Source of the DNA: Gamsiella multidivaricata
Taxonomy: Eukaryota > Mortierellomycota > Mortierellomycetes > Mortierellales > Mortierellaceae
NCBI RefSeq assembly: GCF_025024155.1
Contig: NW_026251761.1
Location: 1 to 64,000, forward strand
Length of the DNA: 64,000 nucleotides
Reading direction: 5' to 3'
The notes beneath the pieces are model-generated. The model was not told the origin of the DNA. It did not search any database and saw only the letters and a program-made list of their open reading frames with translations. Below, in pieces: positions 38,123-52,100 of the stretch (positions are counted from its first letter, which is position 1; every line of letters begins with the position of its first letter). The translations under genes were made by a program, and so were the position numbers.

Positions 38123-39280
38123 TTAAAATCCGCCGGAGCGGAAAACCCGGTTCTCGACTACGCTCCAATCGACGGTCTCAAAAAAGTTGCCCAGATACTT
38201 CTGGCGACCCTCCCGCGTGATGCCGTAATCCGTAATGTAGGCGTGCTCCCACATCGAGATGCAAAGAATAGGGACGTAGCTGTTGTTGGCCATCAGTTTT
38301 GCTGGTGCAGAGTATTTAGACGCGCCTGAATATGGGTTCTGGACCTGCGAAGCAAAATCCTGATCGGTTGCTGTTTCATCGTTGCGCTGCATTCTGCGTC
38401 GGTGATGGGGCGATCCGGCGTTGTATGTGTTCAGCAAGACCAGACGCCCATCCTTGTCCTCAACTAACCATGTCCATCCTGAGCCGAACAATCCTAGCGC
38501 ATTGGTCGTGAACTCCTTCTTAAATACATCCACACTCCCGAATGAATCAGAAAGACGCTTGGCAAGTGCGTCGGAAATGCTGCTAGGTGTTGAGCTCTAA
38601 TATAGAAGCAATCAGGACAAAATTAGACTCCACAATTGTATCCAATTATATCTTTCAGAGGCCTACAGAAGGACGTCAAGACGGCAACCAGAGATTTACA
38701 TACCAAAGAGCGCAAGAAAAAGTCGTTGTTCCATGCCTGCGAAGCATTGTTGAAGATCTGGGCCTCGTTGAGCGAGCACGCACTATCCATCAAGACCTGG
38801 TAGAATGCTTTCTCCTCATATGGCGTGCCTAAGGCCGATTTGACATTTCCATAAAAGATACAGTCGCTGTTATTAGTCCATCTTTTAAATATGAAGACAA
38901 TGATATGCCTAAGATGTGTTCTCTTGGATGGCCCTGTAAGCCCTCCACTTGCAGAAAAAAAATGAAAAAACGCGGTACCTGCAATCAGCTCGTTCAGACG
39001 GTTAACGAGGCCTGTCTGGTGGTCCGAGTAGATGATCTTCAGAGCTGCAGGGGACAGCAGGGGACTAACACCAGAGGCGACGGTGTATGGCAATGGAGGA
39101 ACAGTGTGCAGTCTGGCAGCTGCCCTGAAGGACGCCAACGGCGAGGCGAAGGACTATCACGAACGCAGGCGCGAAACAGCGTCAGTTTGCTCCTGTATAC
39201 CCATCTATATTCATGCAAACAAGAACGATAGAAAGCATTTATGCGTGTACCTTGTGCAGACGAAGAGCCGAGCGCAACAT
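38123..39280 (-). CDS. SOD-fold mitochondrial ribosomal protein (mS42/mS43-like)
   Basis: Related to Fe/Mn superoxide dismutase but with metal ligands missing, as in the fungal small-subunit mitoribosomal proteins Rsm26 and Mrp1. The ATG is at 39280 (MLRSALRLHK), and exon 2 begins at about 39150 with SFASPLASFRAAARLH, a mitochondrial-type leader. The SOD-like blocks are IIYSDHQTGLVNRLNELI, NNASQAWNNDFFL, GLFGSGWTWLV and MWEHAYITDYG. At the usual ligand positions the first His is Ile, the second His (WNH) is Asn and the Asp of DVWEH is Ser; only the last His remains. That argues against enzyme activity. Which of the two ribosomal proteins it is cannot be settled here. Confidence 0.82.
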
Positions 39281-39817
39281 GGTCATGAAAGAGGAATGGC
39301 GGTGAAGGTGCAGGATGAGCTGAAGTGTGAACGCTGATCAGCAACCGGGGCAACTGTGGGGTGTTTACTGGTGGCTTTGTTTGACTCCGAACCACAATTG
39401 AGAGGAGAGAGGAAAATGCGCTCAAAGTTGGGATGACCCGATAAGCTCCAGACTTGTCAAAAGCTACTATATCAATCGATTCAAAACGCCCGAGTTATCC
39501 AAGTAAAGCGACATTCGTTCCTTATCAGGGCATCGGCTTCTTCTACGGTATCTGGGGCCTAAGCAGCGCGCACAAAACCCGTGTAAAAAAATCCTGCGGC
39601 CTCCTTTTTTTCGCCACCAATTTTTTTAGCGAAAGCTGGCTTGACTGGCTCAAATTCCTACTATGAAAGCAACCGCCTATCGATTCGGATAGATCGCATT
39701 TTTCCAATAGAAAATATTGTTTTTATACATAAGCATGCTCTTCCCTCCATCTTCCGTACTTTGCAATGATGTTGGGTAAGAGAACTCGAAGGTCTTTTTT
39801 ATTATTTCCTCGATAAA
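39281..39817. other. Intergenic region
   Basis: About 540 bp upstream of the SOD-fold gene and downstream of the acetyltransferase, both on the - strand. Short open frames only; no tRNA-like cloverleaf noticed. Confidence 0.45.
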
Positions 39818-40732
39818 TTACAGAGCAAGACGAAGGACTGAAAAGTGAGTGTCCTCATGCTTAAGACGGCTAACGTCGGGGAAAGGCACCTTCTCGCCAT
39901 AGTCCACAAAACCCAGCTTCTTGTACCAACCGATCAGCTCGTCACGCATGTAGAGCACATAGACGATACACTGCGTACGCTTCATGTTTTCTTTGGCGTG
40001 AAGCAATCCCGCCTCGACCAGCTTGCGGCCAATGCCCCGAGACTGCTGAGACGGATCCACGGAGAAGAGACCCAAGAAAATTTGTTGGTCTTTAGGCAGG
40101 CTTTCAATATAAGTTGGCACAAAGCCCTCCCTCTTGTACTCGCCGAAATCGGGATAGTGTTCTGCAGGCTCAAGCTGGAGTGTGCCCAAAGGTTGCCCAG
40201 TCTCGCTGTCAAAGGCGAGCAAAAGCGGATTGACCTTATCAATCAAGGCCGCCTTCAATTCATCGACCGTGATGCGCTCTTCGCTCACTACGAGCGTGCA
40301 GAAAAAATGAAGCATGCGAAAATGAGTACTTCGAACGGTGATGGATAGCTGTGGCGCTGTTCACGGAAGTGGTTGCAGTAGACTAACCCAAATGTGCCTC
40401 GGTGGTCCATCCGCCCTCTAGAAATATAATGATATTCAGCGTGCAGCAGGTGCGAGAAGAATTATGTTAGTCTGCATGTATTGAAATACTGCAAACACAT
40501 GGATCCACGAGCAATTGAAAATGCTAGGAGTGTGGGCCAGCCGTTGTTGCAAACGAAACTAGACTCTAGCGCTCATCAACCAACCTGATCTGTAGGCGCG
40601 GTTGATGACTGAATGGATCTGGCTGATCTGTGCCTCGTCCTCTGCAGTTGCCAGACGGACAAGGACAGACGCCTTCTTTTCGGGGCGGGACTGAGAGGAC
40701 ATGGAAGAAGTCGAGGGCGATGGAGAGGCCAT
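39818..40732 (-). CDS. GNAT-family N-acetyltransferase
   Basis: Transfers an acetyl group from acetyl-CoA to an unknown amine. The start codon is at 40732 (MASPSPSTSSMSSQSRPEKK). The next pieces are ATAEDEAQISQIHSVINRAYR, a small exon GGWTTEAHL (about 40390-40428) and the final exon (39818 to about 40290). The GNAT core shows DEL-type strand FLGLFSVDPSQQSRGIGRKLVEAG with the acetyl-CoA-binding QQSRGIG motif, and RDELIGWYKKLGFVDYGE near the end. The pattern matches small-molecule or peptide GNATs of fungi. The substrate cannot be read from the sequence. Confidence 0.85.
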
Positions 40733-41022
40733 GGTTTGGTGATGGAGTGAGAGCGGAAAGAAAAGTGAGTAAGAGCTGCTTGCTGGTTGTTGGGCACAGG
40801 TACAATAAGTCCAGAAGGCGTTAGAAAAAAAATCGCCGTTTGGCTTTAACTATATAGTATGAAGAGCCTAGTCCATAGGCCGCGTGCCAACAGTCGGTGC
40901 CGATGGATAACGCCATCGCCATAGCTATCCATGGCGATCCAGGTGATCCAGGCCGCTGTTCAATTTGGAGATTCACCAAAATAGCTGAGTCGTGGGAAAC
41001 AAAAGAGTGGAACAAATGACAG

Positions 41023-43328
41023 TCCGAAGAACTGCAGCTGAGCAATAACAACTGCAAAGCAAGCTGTCCTCATAAGACTCTGGTAAAGGACCATATGAAG
41101 ATATACCAGGCCGTCGTCAAGGAGGAGGACAACGGGACGCGAGTCTGGAAGTTCGTTCTCAGCCAATGGAAGGCAATTGTAAAGTCGAGAGAACAGATGC
41201 GTAGATGCTTCAAGCGCGGAGAGGTAAAAATATGAGTCTGATCTGCGTCGGTCACAGGGAACAGTTGTGTGACAAACGACGCTCAAGAATGCGTTTCAAT
41301 ATGGTGTTGCTGACGAGCAATTGATGGCCATGCATAGGTCTCCATCAATGGCGCTACCGCAGAAGTGACCAGGATCCTATCCTTGGGCGACTTGGTTCAG
41401 ATCAATTTTGACGGCCATGCTGCCCACGAGTCTATCTATGGCAGGGAGAAGCTGGACGTGCGTTACGAAGACGACGAACTGGCTGTGGTGGTCAAGCCCT
41501 CAGGGAAGACGATGGTCTCTTTCAGTTACATGCTCCCATTCTCGCTCTCACCAAGTACCATTATCGGGGATGCCGAGACCCAGGCTCAACATAAGGAGAC
41601 AAGTGAACTGGAATGCTTGATCAAGGAACAGGGTCGCGATAATCAAGAGGAAGAACGGGACGACGACGATGGCGACGACTACTACATGTTGTCCAACATC
41701 TCACCAACACTAGGGCAGCAGCACCGTCTCCCGTGCGCTGTACATGGGCTGGAAAAAGCATCCAATGGGCTGGTTCGTAAAGACACTCGTGCTGCACTCT
41801 TTACCATACTGTTGGCATGAAGTGTTAAATCATACCCACCACTGCAAATAGGTTATTGTGGCAAGGACAATGGATATGCGCTCGACACTACTGCGAATGC
41901 ACGGAGACGGAGAGATCAACAGGACCTTCCGTGTTATCTGTCACGGCGCCTGGACAGGGAGCGAGCCTGGCAGTCATGAGGACACAGCTCCCAGTACCGT
42001 CAACGACAACGGCAGGCCGGTTCCCGCTGATCCTGCTACTCTAGATGCTTACTGCATTAGTGATATCGAAGTGGTCAAAGTTACTTCATCGAATGAAGCA
42101 GGCAGCATCTCAACGCTGGATGTTACCCCACATTCGCCCTACATGGGCGTAAATGTACGTCGATACTTGATGGCGAAACAGCATCCTGTAGTAGGCGAAA
42201 GCGGCAACACGAAGCCCCTCAAATCAAGCCGCGGCAAGGGACTAATGTCGGCGCTTGTCAGAGTGGCCTTTGTTCATCCTACGCTCAAGAAATTGATCGA
42301 CGTACATATAGAGGAGCCATTCAAATTCGAACAGCTGCGTAACCGAGAACAGAAGGCATCCCAACGGCGACAGGAGAGCGATCAGGACGAACTTCGAAAA
42401 GGAGGTCTTGATCCTTTATCAACCTATGATCGTATGGCCGATCGACCGATCGCCTATATGGTCGGCGAAAAGGTTCGTCTTGTGAGGTTGATGCGCTTTT
42501 AGGGCTTGTAGATGTAACGAGTATGGATAAAGGAACCGCCCGCTTGACGCAGACGTTTATTGACAAAGGAACCACACTTGACGCTTTTTTTTTTTTTTTT
42601 TTTTTTTGAACTGATGACATTCGTAGGACTTCTTCGATATGCGATTCAAAGTGTCCCCGGCCACACTGATCCCTCGCTCCAGCACAGAAACACTCGTCCA
42701 GGCTGGTATTGCTAGAGCTCAGAACAGGGCGGTCAAAATTCTGGACGTGGGTACAGGGAGTGGTTGCCTGCTGCTGGCACTGCTCATGTCGCTTCCGTCC
42801 GCTACAGGAGTCGGCGTTGACATCAGTCAGGAAGCATTGGAGATTGCACAAGCCAACAGCGTGCTCCATGATCTGGTCAATCGGGCCTGCTTTCAAGTTG
42901 GGGACATGGGCCACTTGGAAGACTGCCCTGGCCTCTCACAGTCGTTTGATCTTGTTGTCTGCAACCCACCATATTTGGACAGCAAGAAAGTAAGTAAGCT
43001 GACAAAGACTTTTGCGGGAACTGAATATGAGCCGCCAGTCGCACTGTTCGCAGATCAGGATGGCTTTGGTGCGTATGAACTCTTGGCTGCCTGCCTGCTC
43101 CGAGATCTCGAGACGCCAGGTCCTAGTCACATTGTGTCCAAGAATGGCTATATCATCCTGGAGATTGGCAGCGGCATGGGCCAGCGTGTCCGGGAAATAT
43201 TCAAGTTTCTGGTCTTCGAAGGTGCATACAAGGACAAGCAGGATACTGAGAGATGCCTGGTGTTTGCTGTCCCGGGTCTTTCATTGGAGCAGAAATCAGC
43301 GGTGGTGAAGTCGGATGTTGACAAATAA
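41023..43328 (+). CDS. Fusion of RluA-like domain and PrmC/HemK-like methyltransferase (5' end unresolved)
   Basis: N-terminal exons (from about 41023 or 41038 to 41223, and 41338 to about 41770) encode a short S4-like region (CFKRGEVSINGATAEV) and a pseudouridine-synthase-like piece (VRYEDDELAVVVKPSG). A further exon (about 41850-42470) continues that fold from NGLVIVARTMDMRSTLL. The last exon (about 42628-43328) is a Rossmann methyltransferase: LIPRSSTETLV, ILDVGTGSGCLLLALL, GVGVDISQEAL and the catalytic VVCNPPYL, as in PrmC/HemK glutamine methyltransferases. The RluA signature HRLDxxTSG reads HGLEKASNG, so the catalytic Asp is Glu. A 23-base T run lies in the intron before the methyltransferase exon. 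The start codon was not settled; an upstream exon near 40901 is possible. Confidence 0.75.
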
Positions 43329-43431
43329 ACAAAACATTGCCCGTTTTCCTAGTTTCAAGTACCCTTTCCAGAGTGTGTTTGTATCTATTAAGTCATGCCT
43401 GTCTGCAGTTTATTCTTTCCTATTTCACTTT

Positions 43432-43978
43432 TTACTGCTGCTTTTTCATCGAGACTGGTGACGGTCCTGCTTGAGAGTCTTCGAGCACAGCAACGATCAC
43501 GTATGCAAAGAGTACAACGTTGGCCATCACCGCGGCGCTGATCCCGGAATAGGTTGCGTTCCCTAAGAGGGTTTGAGCGATGCTGCTGTTAATACCTGTT
43601 TCCGTCACCCCTGCTTTGCTGTTTTGTCCAAGGACGTCTTACCACCAAAGTACCGGTCGAGCGTAAAAAAGTAGGTTCCGATAGGGAGGAAGATCATAGC
43701 TGCCGTGAAGAAAGCGAGCTTGATCAAAGTCGAACTAGCAAATAGAGACGATAACAAGTCCATTGTCAGTTTACTGCAGCATCGACCTTCACCTTCACTA
43801 GGAGCGTGTACCCTCAAAGACGCAAGTGTGAATAGAGGCGTTGGTCCTTGAGAATGACAAGAGAGAGGTTGCCTTACGTTGCGACGTTGGTTGAGGCTGA
43901 GGTGGCGGTGGAAGATGAGCCAAAGGAGACACGTCCTGAGGATGCAGAAGTCGATGCTGTCTTTTCTCTTGATGCCAT
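43432..43978 (-). CDS. VMA21: V-ATPase assembly factor VMA21
   Basis: Small ER membrane chaperone for assembly of the V-ATPase membrane sector. Exons 43878-43978, 43643-43734 and 43432-43562 join to 107 residues. A Ser/Thr/Ala-rich cytosolic N-terminus is followed by two membrane segments: STLIKLAFFTAAMIFLPIGT and VMANVVLFAYVIVAV, separated by YFFTLDRYFGGNATYSG. The protein ends KKQQ, which fits the dilysine ER-retrieval signal known for Vma21. Length and topology match the family. It is divergent from KRR1 across 241 bp. Confidence 0.9.
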
Positions 43979-44219
43979 GGTCGTTGGGTTGTCAGGGAGA
44001 GTGGAATATGGGGAAGGACAGTACGCGTGCCCAGAAGGTCAAAGCCCAATTTGTGGAGTGAGGGGTCAAGCACCAGTGTGACTTCAATTGACTGATGGCC
44101 TGCAAAGAAAAGCCACTAACAACACAACTTTTTTTTTTTTTTTTAGCCTCCTTCTTCGCTATCGAAACCATTAACTTGCACCGTTCAACACTCATCACAC
44201 TCATCATTCATCACCCATA
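43979..44219. promoter_or_regulatory. Divergent promoter VMA21 / KRR1
   Basis: 241 bp between two divergent start codons. It includes a T run of 16 bases (44129-44144) and CATCA/CACTCATC-rich DNA just before the KRR1 start. Promoter function is inferred from position. Confidence 0.6.
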
Positions 44220-45671
<1,452 letters not shown>

Positions 45672-46219
45672 ACTAGACCGTCGCAACTACCACCGCCATC
45701 ACTATCTCCATCTCCACCTCTACCGACATCGCATTAATAAAGTCGTCTTGCATTGTATCTCAAAGCTCTTCGTGCGAGCCATCCTTTCGACTGACACTAT
45801 TCATCAAACGATTGTCTAAAGCATGTGCGAATCACATTCGTATCAGGCCCAGTCCAGGAAAGTGGATTTTATTGGGGGGGGGGGGGTTTTTGGGCTTGGG
45901 CCAGCTCACAGAGCTGTCCATCATGAAAGAATCATATCCTGTGAACCTGCCATCAAGGCAGGCCAGGTCGTCATATCACTGGTATCGTAAAGAACTGAAG
46001 AGTCATAGGGTGCATCGTCCTTTTCTTTTCCTTTGTCGCTCACACATTTGTCTTCTACGTGAGAAAATGCTTCGAAACAAAATGGAGAGAGAAGAAGAGC
46101 ATGGTGGATGAACCATGATAACTAAGAATTATTGTCAGGGGTACTAGATATAGTGAAAAGGTTAAAAAAAAAAAAAAAAGAAGGCACTGAGAATGATCGT
46201 AAGAACATCGCTGCTCCGT
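45672..46219. other. Convergent intergenic region with G and A homopolymers
   Basis: About 550 bp between the 3' ends of KRR1 and the mucin-like gene. It contains an AATAAA near 45735, a G run of about 11 (45876-45886) and a 16-base A run (46164-46179). No gene seen. Confidence 0.55.
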
Positions 46220-47891
46220 TTATGACCAGTCTTCTCGACGCTGTGTCCGCAAACTCTTGCCAGGGTTCAAGTTGGATCCACTGTCAAGCGAAGGTCGATC
46301 TGAGACTGAAGGACGCCCCCCTACATAGTCGTTTGCATAACTCTGCACTCCTTCTCCTGAGGATCTTGTGGGCGAATGTCTTGCCATCTCAAAGCTTCGC
46401 ATATCTCCTCTGCTCATCAACCGAGGACTTGAATTCAATGGCGGCGTGGCAGCCCTCGTGGTATCCTGTGGGTTTCCTGGAGCTGGTAATCCTGCCGCAG
46501 CAGCCGTTGTACGAGGCGAAGATGGAGCAGCGTTCGCATCCTCTCCAAAGAGATCGCCGCCTCTCAACTGCTGCGAACGTGGAGATTCCGGTAGAGCCTG
46601 GGGATTGTGGCCACGAAACTTGCTTGAGGGACTGCTGGCAGAGTCCACGACGGTATCTGAAGAGTTGTCGTATTGATTGATCGAGTTCTTTTCATAAGAC
46701 ATGGGTACCGGCGCTGACTGATGCTCATGGAGTTCAATGTCGGTCTGTTGCTCTGGATGGTATTCCTGCTGGTACTCCTGCTGGTATGGGGCTGTAGGGT
46801 TGGCAATCCAGAGACCCTTGGGTCCGATGTATCCGCCGCTCATGCTCTGGTTCCATCCCGCCTGTTGGTTGTACATGTTATCGTCGTAGTATCCAGTAGT
46901 ATCGCCGGCGGTGCCCAAATCGTCGCCATTCCTATACATGATCTCGGGTAGGTTTTGATCATAGCCTGCGCGGCTCCTACCCATAGCGCCTGCGTAGGCA
47001 AGGGAGTCCTCCTGGAAAATGGACGGGTTCTGGTAGGCCTGTTGATGGGCGCCGTAGGTGTCATAGCCATTGTCGGGATAGACTCCATGGCCGTTGCCGT
47101 AGGCCTGAGAGGCAACGACATTGGACTGGGCACCATAGTCGTATCCGTCGTCATATCCGCCTGAGGCTATGTTGGCCATGCCGACAGTGGCAGGTCCGGT
47201 ATTGTTGGTAGTGTAACGCTGACTGGCACGTTGGCGTGAGGCTGCGCCCGAGGCGCCAATCCCCTGAAGGGGGTCGAAGGTCAGCTCGCGGTTGTTGCGT
47301 CTCCTGCGGCGGAAGCAGATGATGGTCGTGGCGACGATGATGATAACGGCAATTATTCCTGCGACGGAACCGACAATGACAGGGACATTGGACGAGGTAG
47401 AGGCTCTGCTTGTGCCGATGGTGGGTGTTGGACTGAAGGTCGTTGATAGGGTGGAGGTCGTTGGGGGAAGGGTTGATGCAGTGGTAGGTGGAGGCAGGGG
47501 GTCGGAGGAGATTGCTGTGGTGGTGAAGGAAGGGGTCGTTGCGGAGGGTATGGTGGTGACGGTGATGGGAGAAGTCGGGGATACAGTGGTGACGGAAATT
47601 GTGGTTGTGGTCGTCGTCGTTGTCGTTGGGCTCGGTGTTAGCGTCGTCGTTGCGGTCGGCGGTGTAATCGTTGGCGTCGAAGAGACCGCTGTAGTCGTCT
47701 AATAGGAGGTGTGAGATTCCAGTACCAAGGTTAATACTTCATATTTTTATTTCTAGGGCCAGGAGCGAATAGCAATTACTGTTCCATACAGGGGATTGTC
47801 CCTGAACCAGGCCGAGGGCTGCGGCGAGGGACAGACAGGCCCACCAGGTCATTGCTGTTGATCCTGATCTGGTCTTCTGAAGGTTCATCAT
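46220..47891 (-). CDS. Single-pass cell-surface protein with mucin-like ectodomain
   Basis: Two exons (47790-47891, 46220-47698) join to 526 residues. A signal peptide (MTWWACLSLAAALGLVQGQ) leads to a short extracellular part almost entirely of Thr, Ser and Pro, a likely O-glycosylated stalk. One membrane segment follows (NVPVIVGSVAGIIAVIIIVATTIICF) with a stop-transfer RRRRR. The cytoplasmic tail of about 360 residues is rich in Tyr, Gln, Asn, Gly and Ser and has SPR/SPT motifs, so phosphorylation is plausible. The layout recalls fungal wall-stress sensors, but no WSC or other folded ectodomain is present. Confidence 0.75.
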
Positions 47892-49156
47892 TCTTCGGTC
47901 CAGATTCAAGAAAGTGGGTAAAAAGAGAGGTAGCGATAACAGGGACAGTAGGAGTGGAGTGAGATTCCCCTGGTGTTTTTTTTTTTCTTTTTTTTTTTTT
48001 CTTTATTCTTTAATACACTTCAACGGTCGTGCTGCAAGATCTCGTTGGGTAGGAGCTGGCGGGAACAGGGAGAAAGAGAGGCAGGGAGGCAGGGAGGCGG
48101 AAGAAGAAGGAGAAAAGAGGAAGAAAAGACAAAATGGCAGAGGCACAAGCGTGGCAGCAGCGCCCTGTCTTTCTCCCTCGCCTTGGGCGCCCAGAAGAGA
48201 GTGCTTGTGCAATTGTGTACACTTCCATCTATTTCTGTACCAAGAGTCTGCGCTGAATCGGGCTACCATCCGAGTTATCTTTCTCGAACACAGAAGTATA
48301 ACAAGCATGTGCACAAAACTGTACAGCACAATACTCGATGCAATCCACTATTTGGTCCCAGTGGGATGTAGATGTGTTTGACAGGCAAAGCACGTCCTCT
48401 GCCACCATTCCAAGGGTTAATGCCTTCCACTGAGTTCTCATGCCCCGCAGGAAGCATGCTACAAGTGTGTCCACGACCTGCCAGTATTGCTAGTGTTTGC
48501 GGTTGCCTGGTCGGTGCTCTCATCGACTCTCTTTTCGAATACCTGCCCTTCTCTGCTCACTAATACAATTCATTTTTCTCGCATACATTAGTCTACGCAT
48601 GCAGAACATTAAACAGGAACATGGGCATCGGCATTGGCATCTTCGTATGTCTGAGTATTTATCTGTTCGTGTTTGGCTCTGTCGCTGCTTCAACTGCTCT
48701 TCTGACACTCTTTTGTTGTTGTAAGGGCGGCTGGATGGCTGTAGTAGTGGTTATGGTTGCAACTTGTGAGCATCCCTCACTCTTCAGTTCATCTAGAACC
48801 TCGTCTTGCCCATCGCCTTGACCTCCTCTTGGACTATCTTACTATACACTTCGCGCCCATATCTATACCCTGGAGGAACAGCTTTTTTTTGTCCCATTTT
48901 GATATCGTCTGCCGTCTACGAATATTTGTCTGCCTTGTGTCTGTACAGAGTTGTTGCCCAAGGCGTACAACAACGACCAGATATTTTTATCATTTCTGTG
49001 CCACGTGGGGAGGCAAATCCAGGCACCGCTTTTTATTGGTTGTGTTGGTGCAAATAGGGCAATGTGCAAAGTAAACGAAAGAGTGAACGGAGACAATACG
49101 TTCAAGCAAGCAACAAACCCCTCTTTACTCCTTGCTGCCTTGGTTCGACACCAGTC
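47892..49156. other. Intergenic region, purine- and T-rich, no gene recognised
   Basis: About 1.27 kb between two - strand genes. The part near 47975-48002 is T-rich, and 48060-48120 is a GGGAGGCA-like purine stretch. Open frames of up to about 130 codons reflect these low-complexity runs. It presumably holds the promoter of the mucin-like gene and the 3' UTR of the next gene. Confidence 0.5.
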
Positions 49157-52100
49157 TCAGGACTTGAAGCCATTTGCAATACGTTTCAGGGTTTCAATTA
49201 ACTTCATCAGTCCAGCGGATTCTGGCCGCGTACCATCCTCTTCGCCCTTATCCTCTTCCTGGTCATCTGCGCTAAGCTGATCTTCATGACCTCCATCGGG
49301 TCGTGGTAGAGCCTCCAGCTCCTGTGTTGCTTCTATCGCTGGTGCGTCCTCCTCAATTGGCATCGTCTTCACTGGACCTGGCTCTGCAACTGTTACAGTC
49401 TTCTCCGAAAAGATAAGGTCGTCCATAAACCCATCAAACTCGCCATTGCTCGTCAAATACCTCTGTGTAACAGAAGAATCATGCCATAGCCGCCCAATCA
49501 CAGCAAATGGCCGTCGCCAGGCCGGTATATTCACCAGATCTAGCGACGTCGATTTCGTATCCTGGAACGCTGCAACGTTGATGATCATGATTACTAAAGC
49601 CAGAGCTGCCACCGGTGCCATGATCTGTTTCCACCACATTCTGACCAGATGTTGCATCTGTGCAAACGATAGTGTCTTCAAAAAGAACGGCTCGCGAGTA
49701 GAGAATGCCATCCGACCGCCCGATTGCAACAGAGCCGGTGATCCAACCTGCGGCGAGAGATTCGATGTCTGTCCTGGTCCCACTCCAGCTCCACCCTCAG
49801 CCCCACCATTCGCTCGCGCGCTTAATATAGGAAGAATCTCTCCATCAAGTCCCTGCTCTGCCTGGGGGTTCTGCAGCTCCAGAGGCTGTTGTGGATGTCT
49901 CTGACTGGCCTGCTGTGCGGTGGCAATCCCGGCATTGAACGGCGGTTGTTGAGGGTCATGGACAACCACAGATGCATGAACGTTACTCCTGCCAATCTGC
50001 TCCAGCTGGGTAGTCGAGTTTTGATCAGCCATTCTTGTTGATTCCGTATGCTGGTCCTGTTCTACGCGAGTCCGGACTGCACCCTTGACGGTCTTGATAG
50101 AGAGCTTGGGTCGACCGAGGGTCATATACGCACCATATGTGATGGTTTTTCGCTGGCCTACTAAACCAACCCTCGACGTAATCTCAAAATCTCCTGATGG
50201 CTCACCGTAGTCCATATCTAGTGAGCAAAAAAACAGAACCTATGAGTTATCACTCGTTCATCCGCCAATGATCTAATTCCACGTTCGCAGACAAGCTAGT
50301 ACCTTCGTCTAGCTTAGGCAAGTTAGCGACGACCACATATTCACCCACTGGTAGACTAAATCCAGGGACAACCAGCTTGATCGTCGACATCACAGCCTCC
50401 TCGTCCAGATCCTCCTCATGTTCACGGTCGAGCGTGTTGAACCCATAGCTGATCTCGACCTGATGTGGGCTCTCGCTCTCTACAGACTCCTCGATAGGAA
50501 TCAGGACTGTCCGCTGTCCTGCAGATTTCCGATCCGTAAACTGTATCGATTTTAAGCACGGCTTTCCATTCACGAGCACACTCCAAACTTCTGCGCCGTC
50601 AAGTTGATATACCCGAAGATAGGGATCATCCTGTTGCGGCAACACAATGTTCGAGAGCACAATCCTTGCAAACCCTGGCTGTTGCTGGCTGCTGACACCG
50701 ATTTCTGCCCGGACTCGTTCGATCCTAGCGATTCGAGCCAATGCCTGGTATCGTTGAGCAATAACCGCAAGCCGATATTCGAAGGATTGGTAATGGAAAT
50801 GTAAAACAGGCTGATGTCTTGTTGATGACCCGTCGTCGAGCGGAGAGTGGCTGTCAAGCGGGGATGACTCCACATTGCGAGCGATGCACCGCTGAACAAC
50901 AAGATCGTTGTTTGTGTGAACGTGGATTCGACCCTTGTCCTCACTCACGCCTTGGACCTGGAACCTGGGGATGAGACAGGTAATATCTTTGCCATAGCCA
51001 ACAGACACAGCCTGTGCAACACAAATGCTGACATGAATATCCACCATACCCTCAGTACCTGCAAAGAGCCAAACTCGATATATTGAAGGCGAATGTGATC
51101 CAGGGTCTGCGACGGGTTCCTTGTCCAGATTATCGAGTTCAAGGGCAGATGATTGTCCCAGATTATCGGACTGAATCGCTTCAACGGCTTCCCAATTCTG
51201 TACGGCATCACCGCTGATGTCAAGAAGCGTTATGTCGTTGCTCTGTCCGGACAGATTGTCGGAGATGTGAATGGTGAGATCCATGAATGGTTGCTTCCAC
51301 CCCAACTTCTGGATATTGACCGCCATTGTGTTATCGACTGTGATAATCAAATCGCCGTCGTCCATTTCGAGATGCTCGTACTCCACCGGATCCTCCTCCT
51401 GGTCCGTATGGTCAATCGCGTGGCTGTCTTCTGGGTCCTTTCTCTTACGATGCTGCAACAGTGCCGATGACTTTGTTTGATCAGGGAGGCCCATAATGTG
51501 AACTGTCAACTCTTGCTCAACACTCTGGACGAAATCCGTGGCACCTTGAGATATCCAGGACACATGCAAGGACGAGCTCGGCGTGAAACATCCTGCGATT
51601 TCAAACCTGCTTTTTGCAGCTGCATCACCCTGTCTCTGCATCGACTCATCTGTTGATGATTCGGATAATGTAGCTGTCTTTTTGTTTCCGTCGCTTGCCA
51701 CCAGCTTTCCAACAAACTGATCCCGCCCCACCATAAGCTCCTGTGCTTCCAGCCAGAATTGTGCATCCTCGTCCGAATCTGGGTTCAGGTGAGCCTCGTC
51801 CAAGGACACAACTTCTGGATATATGTTGAATTCGAACCCGTTGCTGGCATCCTTAGTGATCTCCTTGGGCACTCCTTGGTTATTTACTGTATCGACATCC
51901 TTCACCAAGTCTCCTTCGTCCTTATCTGTCGTTCCGTCAGGTTGAACCCGGAATTTGATAAAGTTGCTTCGGCACTTTGGGATAAGGGAAAGATGAATGC
52001 CCCGAGAACCTGTACTTTCCACGAATGGGATATGTATTGATAACTGCACAAGGTAATCACCTGCCCTGTTAGCGACGAAGCAAAGAGCATTCGACAGAAC

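Noticed and set aside
39454..39666. Small + strand open frame downstream of the acetyltransferase
   Set aside because: No homology pattern, in-frame T and A runs, and no splice partner.
47292..47702. + strand Val/Gly-rich open frame
   Set aside because: Antisense of the Thr/Pro stalk of the mucin-like gene.
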